This document shows, piece by piece, positions 60,401-64,000 of a DNA stretch of 64,000 nucleotides. The notes under the pieces are model-generated. The model was not told the DNA's origin. It made no database searches and worked only from the letters and a program-made list of their open reading frames with translations. A program made the position numbers and the translations under genes. The stretch is taken from assembly GCF_017086405.1 (NCBI RefSeq), contig NZ_CP070973.1, forward strand, positions 620,001-684,000, given 5' to 3'. How positions within the stretch are numbered: position 1 is the stretch's first letter; every line of letters starts with the position of its first letter. Source of the stretch: Mycobacterium gordonae. GTDB lineage: Bacteria > Actinomycetota > Actinomycetes > Mycobacteriales > Mycobacteriaceae.

Positions 60401-60416
60401 CGGAAACAAAAGACAT
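57402..60416 (-). CDS. PE-domain protein with two CBM2-like domains and a GH18 chitinase domain
   Basis: A 1004-aa modular protein. Residues 1-98: PE domain (MSFVSANPAIVLAAAIDLG) with type VII signal YAAAE. About 210-309: CBM2-type beta-sandwich (SSRWDGGFIAKYTITNSGS...LTGWQLQFEMP). About 311-476: Thr/Gly/Glu linker. About 478-576: second CBM2 (SRWDNGFVANYTITNSGTT). About 577-694: Ser/Gly/Glu linker. About 695-1004: GH18-like domain with LDFDIEG (putative acid Glu 815), preceding strand TISFGGA, and NIMTMDYFDP. Predicted activity is hydrolysis of chitin or other GlcNAc polymers after ESX-5 export. The first Asp of DxxDxDxE is Arg here. ATG 60416 has GGAGG 6-7 bases upstream. I know of no such fusion in M. 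tuberculosis. Confidence 0.9.
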   Translation of the reverse strand: MSFVSANPAIVLAAAIDLGAIRSALSAANTRAAASTTRVLGAAADEVSTAIATLFGDYAQEYQALDVHVARFHEQFVQAMRTGAVSYAAAEATNMSLVQSVQKAALAVVSPLVREPDAQPAAAILAGNPQPEVGIEIATPSAQHESIGQGGTGGAAQTTETGSAAVDTIAGKAANEAARAGALSTPTPAAPASPESTPTAALLSAAGDTDVTATYTTSSRWDGGFIAKYTITNSGSTPLTGWQLQFEMPAHESITNLWNGQLSQTGTQYTVNPESYNSTIAPGGSVTVGFQGAHTEAYSAPTNVLVNGQPSGTTGGGTTGGGTTGGGTTGGGTTGGGSTGGGTTGGGSTGGGGTGGGETGGGTTGGGTGGGETGGGTTGGGTGGGETGGGTTGGGTGGGETGGGTTGGGTGGGETGGGTTGGGTGGGETGGGTGGGETGGGTTGGGTGGGETGGGTGGGETGGGTTGGGTGGGETGIAANYTATSRWDNGFVANYTITNSGTTALTNWKVEFDLPANTSITSAWSGQLARSGTHYTLTAADWTRTIAPGESVTVGFQAAHDGEYSPPTNVLINGEPSGGGSTGGGETGGGSTGGGSTGGGSTGGGETGGGSTGGGETGGGSTGGGSTGGGSTGGGSTGGGETGGGSTGGGETGGGSTGGGSTGGGETGGGSTGGGSTGGGSTGGGSTGGGSTGLWGEPEFSPYVDLTLFPQFDFAGAGANGDIDHVMLGFITSNSQGQPAWGGFDAYSIDGGNLRYLIDNQIAAMHTAGIDATISFGGAANQELALTTPNAEALAAKYTSVMDEYGIRKLDFDIEGAAQGDVASLTRRSQAIAMLQAEGNSSGSPVEVSFTLPVLPTGLTHVGMGVVTNAIANGVDIAHVNIMTMDYFDPSLSYDGKMGDYAIQAATAVHDQLVPLYPSKTDAEIWAMIDVTPMIGVNDNPVEVFTLADAQKLTDFAETKGLGGVHMWSANRDYPGPVGTLTNTSSGVQQEAWAFSRTFSEFDD
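58324..58690 (-). repeat. 15-bp tandem repeat encoding the second linker
   Basis: About 24 copies of a 15-base unit (CCGCCGCCGGTGCTG on the plus strand), encoding STGGG or ETGGG pentapeptides. Glu-bearing units are interspersed. It links the second CBM2 to the GH18 domain. Such repeats slip easily, so copy number may differ between isolates. Confidence 0.93.
58995..59488 (-). repeat. Gly/Thr/Glu linker repeat with 27-42-bp periodicity
   Basis: A purine-rich coding array of TTGGG, TGGG and ETGGG units. The 14-residue period TTGGGTGGGETGGG (42 bases) recurs several times, interrupted by 9-residue units; the end near 59370-59485 is pure TTGGG/STGGG. It joins the two CBM2 domains. Confidence 0.9.
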
Positions 60417-61780
60417 ACCGAATCCTCCACGGGGTAAATTTCGCGAGCGGGGCCAGCTTTCCATGATGACCCGCGTCTGTCAACACTTATTGGAATAGCG
60501 GGATAACAAGCGTAGACGTTTCAGAACGCCATTCTGATTTATCCTGAATCCTGACACCGAAGTCCGGGTATGTTATGCATTCGTGATCGGCTGCCGACAT
60601 TGAAGTCTCGTCGCCAAACTCTTGCATCTGTCCAGTTCAAGTGCCTATATGCACGGCTTCGCCATCATGATTCCGTGATCGTACTGAAAATCGCTGTTAT
60701 CATCCCGTTATCATGGCAGAGCTCGCCTGGATGCCCGGTGGAGCTTGATGCCGAATAGGCTTCGAGTATAGAATCGAGCGTCTTCAAATCTGGAATGATC
60801 ACTATTGTAGTAGTGCTGATCAAAATTTGGCGCAGATCGTAGTGATCAGATCAGATTGGTTTCCTATCCTGATGTCCTGACCGACAGGGGTGGTGAGCGC
60901 CACTCGGCGGCTTGCGTGGGGCTCCTTGGGTCACTGTGGTCTCTCCCGTGGTGGTCGACAGGTCATTCCCGGGGAACGTGGAGGATGGTTCCAGCAGGGC
61001 GGGGCAGGCGGGCTGTTGGCGGTGATTGTCTGGAGATGTAGGCGTGTGGACACGAGGCGCTGCAGTAGCGCGCATGCCTTCGCAGGTGTAGGCCGTAGGT
61101 GCTGACACTTCTGCATCCTCTGGCAATAAAGATGATTGCTAAATTTTCTGCACCCTCCTCGCGCAGCAGCGGAGTCCACTGGCGGAGAGGGGAACAATTG
61201 ATGATGGGTAAGTCCAGGAAGGTCGCGCTGACTGCTCGGGTGCTGGGCCTGGTGCAGCCGTAATCTTCGGAGCCTCGACGCTCTCGAGTTGTGAGGCCTT
61301 GTATCACCAGCTCGATCCATCGCCCCCGGGGGGCCATAGCGGCCACAACGATTGAGTCGGCGACGCGCAGGTACATCGACACCGAGCCGAGCATTTGCGC
61401 ACCTTGCCGCCTGCGAAAATGCGCATGGTCTGAGACATTTCTCGAGTCTTTCAGTAAGAAGTGTTTATCTTGATGGCGATCGGTACGTGCACGAAAATGG
61501 TTCTCAGGCTTTTTAAATTGCGCTGCCGAGGCGACCGGGTGGTCTAGCTTGCCGGCCTTATTCGGGTCTGAAGTCGATGCCAGTGGGCCCACGCAGGCGG
61601 CGCAGTAGGTCTTAGACTGCGGGAGACGGTCCCTGGGTCATCGCTTGGCGTTCCTTCGGTGAGTCACTTTTGTAGAAGACTCAATGGGCATTACCCGATC
61701 GCTCATCCCAATACCATCGACGACACATTCGGCACGACTTGCTCAGTCATTGGTGATTGAAAGCGCTTCTCGTCAGGCAC
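60417..61780. other. Non-coding or decayed region between PE-chitinase and the IS remnants
   Basis: About 1.36 kb in which I can support no gene. 60480-60850 is markedly AT-richer than the rest of the window. 60850-61600 has several overlapping frames on both strands (the longest 209 codons, minus strand 60963-61592), but none shows a known family or a clean start. It looks like the eroded edge of mobile DNA. Confidence 0.55.
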
Positions 61781-62992
61781 TCAGCCCTCGATGGGAATGT
61801 CGTGGGGTATGCACGAGACTTTGTGAATCGCCTTCTCTTGAGGTCCTGCATTGCTTCGCACTGCGTTCTCGCCTGGTGCAGCACATTGCAATTCCATGGT
61901 CAGATCCATGATGTGACGCTGCACGGCGGCGGGATTGATACGCAGGTAGTTGTCCGACAGTATCGCCTTGTCCTCGTCGGTGATACAACTTTGCTTGAGC
62001 GCCCGACGGTACGGAGTCGTGGCCACACCGTGCTTTCTGGACGCTGTTGCCCGGACCCCAGTTACCGCTACAACATTCCGCTGAGCGTAGAAATAATTGA
62101 TCAGCATCGATTGCAGGATCCAGGTCTGGTTGAGCAACGCCACTTTGCGGTCTCGACTCTCGCCGGGGCAGTCCACCGCGCCAGCAGGCGGCCAATCCAG
62201 AGTTCCTGCTTCGGTCCTGTCGGATCGGTTATCCGTAAAAATGATTCCGCGCTTACGACACCAGGCATGCAGATTAGAGCTGATGGATGCTGTGCCGGTA
62301 CCGGCTTCGATGCCACGGATAGGGAAGGGCAGGACATTTGCGATGCAGTCCAGGACAGTCGGAACCCGGTAAAGACTGTCATCGAGTACGCTGCGCTTCT
62401 CGGTCCACCCGGTGCCGGTGTCAATTACGATCAAAGTCAAGACATTCGTGCCGTCGATGAAGCTATGGCGTACGGCGTTAACTCTAACGTGCCCTGAGCT
62501 TATGCCTCCTGGCTCAACGCAATTTGACACATGATGATGGTGGAGAAATGCCGGGGTGGCTTGTCTGCGCTTCTCAACTTCAGGATCCTGCCGCTGCTGT
62601 GCTAGGCGCCGGTCGATGGTGGCCGCAGATATACCAGTGAGTAGTGCCGCGGCTTCGTCGTCAAGCCTCAATTCGTTGAATCGGCGCAGGACAGGCACCA
62701 GCTCTGGGAGCATAGGGGCCAGTCGCTTGCTAGCCGGTCTGTCCATTACCTCCCAGCAGAAGATGAGTGCCGCAATGACTTCTCGGCCGTATTTAGGCGC
62801 CCGCGGCCGCCGAAATCCGGCCGATTCCGGCCGCCTCGCGATCGTAAGTGCCTTCCGCGCGTGACTGCGATGCCATCCGGTGGTAGCGCACAATTCGTCC
62901 AGAATCCGGCTCTTACCTGCTTTGTCCGCGCCAGCATATTGCGGCGCAAGAGCATGCGCCACTGCCTTGCGTCCACTTGGTGTGAGTGCCAT
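61781..62992 (-). pseudogene. Decayed DDE (rve-fold) transposase, ISNCY/IS1202-like
   Basis: A 403-codon frame whose N-terminus (GRKAVAHALAPQYAGADKAGKSRILDELCATTGWHR, split here: ALAPQYAGADKAGK and ILDELCATTGWHRSHARKAL) and C-terminus (TTPYRRALKQSCITDEDKA) match integrase-type transposases. The catalytic motifs have decayed. The usual VDxVAHCG strand reads VNAVRHSF, the usual DSDNGSEFIN reads EAGTGTASIS, and the usual KNDNAHVEQKN region reads EAGTLDWPPAGAV. All three acids of the DDE triad therefore appear lost, although no stop interrupts the frame. The original motifs are from memory of the family. ATG 62992 is the likely old start; the frame opens at 63250. Confidence 0.7.
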
Positions 62993-63504
62993 ACGTCTGT
63001 CCCCGTGGGTAGCGCGGCAGCCGGGGGCCAGGCGAATCTCGGGTGAGCCCAAGGCGATGCCGCGGGCGCGGTTATTGAACCGGTCATGGATAGCGGCAGG
63101 TGCCGAGATGGGTTGGGGGGTCACAGTAAGCACGCATTCCCTTACTTTGAGGAGGCATCGGTTCCTGCCGTCTGCAAATTCGAAACCGTTCGCGCTCAAC
63201 AGGCTTGGTTCTCCATTGAGGTAACCCATCGGGCCGGCGATTCGGTCCAATGATGGTCGCCTTCTATGCGTGATCCAAGGGTGGAGCGTCCCAAACTGCG
63301 GCAGTCAAGGTGCAAAGTGCACAATCTGAGTCGCCTGTAAGTCTTTTCGCGGCTGGCCCGGTCCTGGCTGACAGGATCGGTGTCGCCGTCCTGGCTGCCC
63401 GACTCGTTGCCGCGAGTTGTGGCCCGTTACAGGCATGCTTCGAAGTGCGCTTTCCGGGCTGACGCCGCCAACGACGCCGTCTACTGGAAGGAATCCACGT
63501 CGCC
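62993..63504. other. Spacer between transposase remnants
   Basis: About 510 bases with no supported gene. It includes the 5' flank of the decayed transposase and, at 63260-63504, the leader of an IS110-type gene with GGAAGGA about 10 bases before its ATG. I could not define terminal inverted repeats by eye. Confidence 0.5.
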
Positions 63505-63618
63505 ATGCCCATCGTCGCAGAGCGATATGCGATTGTCATCGGAGTCGATACCCGCGCCGCCACCCACTCGTTCGCGCTGATCAACGCCACGAATGGCGGC
63601 GTCATCGATCAGGCCGTG
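63505..63618 (+). pseudogene. IS110-family transposase, N-terminal fragment
   Basis: ATG 63505 opens MPIVAERYAIVIGVDTRAATHSFALINATNG, the N-terminus of IS110-type DEDD transposases (first catalytic Asp in IGVDTRAATH). After about 38 codons (GGVIDQAVF) the similarity stops, and the DNA continues as an IS3-type sequence on the other strand. Only the first tenth of the gene remains, so it is inactive. Confidence 0.75.
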
Positions 63619-63910
63619 TTCCGAGTCGTAGCGCAACGTCGGCCACGCGAGGCGGAAACACATGGCACCGGTGTTTGGTGGCGTACGCGCGCATCCAGGC
63701 CCTCATTTCGGCGCCTGGATCGGCCGGGGTCTGCACCGCTGATAGGCGGCGGTAGGTGGCGCGGGCAAGCCGAACGGCCCTGCACGCCAACCGTTCCGAC
63801 ATGTCCAAGGTGTCCTTGAGCAGGTCCACGGCGCGGCGCTTGGCAGCCAGGCTCAGAATTTTCCAGTGATGATGGTTATCGGATGCCGGCCCGAGGATCT
63901 GACCCCGAAA
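63610..63910 (-). pseudogene. IS3-family transposase orfB fragment
   Basis: Minus-strand reading gives LAAKRRAVDLLKDTLDMSE, then RLACRAVRLARATYRRLSAV and QTPADPGAEMRAWMRAYATK, the N-terminal HTH region of IS3-type orfB. A frame shift near 63660 moves the continuing homology (CFRLAWPTLRYDSEHG) to another frame, and it ends where the IS110 fragment begins. The integrase core is gone. The sequence to the right edge may belong to the same element. Confidence 0.7.
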
Positions 63911-64000
63911 TTTCCTGGCCGATCGAGTGCCTCTCGTGAGGACCTGTCGAGCCTCGGTGCGGCATCCACCACATGAGAACTCGGGCTTCAGCGCGAAGCG

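Larger units (their letters stand above)
61781..64000. mobile_element. Composite of decayed insertion sequences
   Basis: Three unrelated transposase remnants (ISNCY/IS1202-like, IS110, IS3) are packed into 2.2 kb, all broken, with one nested junction. This marks the right part of the window as an integration hot spot or decaying island beside the PE/PPE accessory genes. The outer boundaries are not visible. Confidence 0.65.

Noticed and set aside
60963..61592. 209-codon minus-strand frame near the IS remnants
   Set aside because: No family recognised, odd His/Arg-rich composition and overlapping frames of similar length; more likely eroded mobile DNA.

Overview
The window looks like chromosome from a slow-growing Mycobacterium. 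It is GC-rich, carries several PE, PE_PGRS and PPE-MPTR genes, and its gene order follows the M. tuberculosis stretch Rv0235c to Rv0271c almost gene for gene. Product names come from motifs I can read in the translations plus remembered family and synteny knowledge. No database search was run.

Layout. Positions 1-8.1 kb hold cell-envelope genes: a lipase-maturation-factor-like membrane protein (cut by the left edge), a Tat-type beta-carbonic-anhydrase-like protein, the arabinosyltransferase aftD, a 57-aa DUF2613 peptide, the lipoprotein hexosaminidase lpqI and a TetR regulator. A ClC transporter and an 1122-aa PPE-MPTR gene (8.2-12.8 kb) stand where M. tuberculosis has a toxin-antitoxin pair. 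Positions 13.3-20.4 kb are a fatty-acid block (htdX-fabG4 divergent from fadA2, then fadE5). An apparent SigF promoter and terminator flank a likely F6-type small RNA, and a frame-disrupted PE_PGRS gene lies beside it. Positions 20.6-26.3 kb hold a 2-oxoglutarate-type oxygenase, a flavin reductase, the Sdh1 operon (Rv0250c-like, sdhC, sdhA, sdhB) and an overlooked 51-aa ORF behind sdhB.

Positions 26.4-38.0 kb form a nitrogen-assimilation and respiration block. It has a PEP-mutase/ICL-type enzyme, hsp20, nirBD, a HTH-less TetR-type domain, a sirohydrochlorin chelatase, a HemD-winged-helix regulator and two narK3-type transporters separated by a broken PE_PGRS gene. The chelatase and HemD-like proteins plausibly serve siroheme supply for NirB, and the NarK proteins nitrate/nitrite movement. 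Positions 38.1-46.8 kb hold an aac(2')-type acetyltransferase, pxpB-pxpC, a FecB-type lipoprotein, a LigD-polymerase-type protein, fadD2 and fadE6. Compared with M. tuberculosis, cobU-cobQ1-PPE2-Rv0257-Rv0258c and oplA-narU-Rv0268c are missing.

Positions 46.9-60.4 kb are the accessory core. A 3278-aa PPE-MPTR protein is built from a roughly 460-residue super-repeat. Next to it is a 1004-aa protein with a PE secretion domain, two CBM2-like carbohydrate-binding domains on Gly/Thr/Glu linkers, and a GH18 chitinase-like domain. From 60.4 kb to the right edge the DNA is a graveyard of insertion sequences: a transposase without its catalytic acids, an IS110 start and an IS3 orfB fragment.

Most unusual points: the PE-CBM2-CBM2-GH18 protein, the matching 14-bp operator at fabG4/fadA2 and fadE5, the probable F6-type sRNA, the HTH-less TetR domain, the 51-aa ORF in the Sdh1 operon, and the single-base frame shifts in both PE_PGRS genes.
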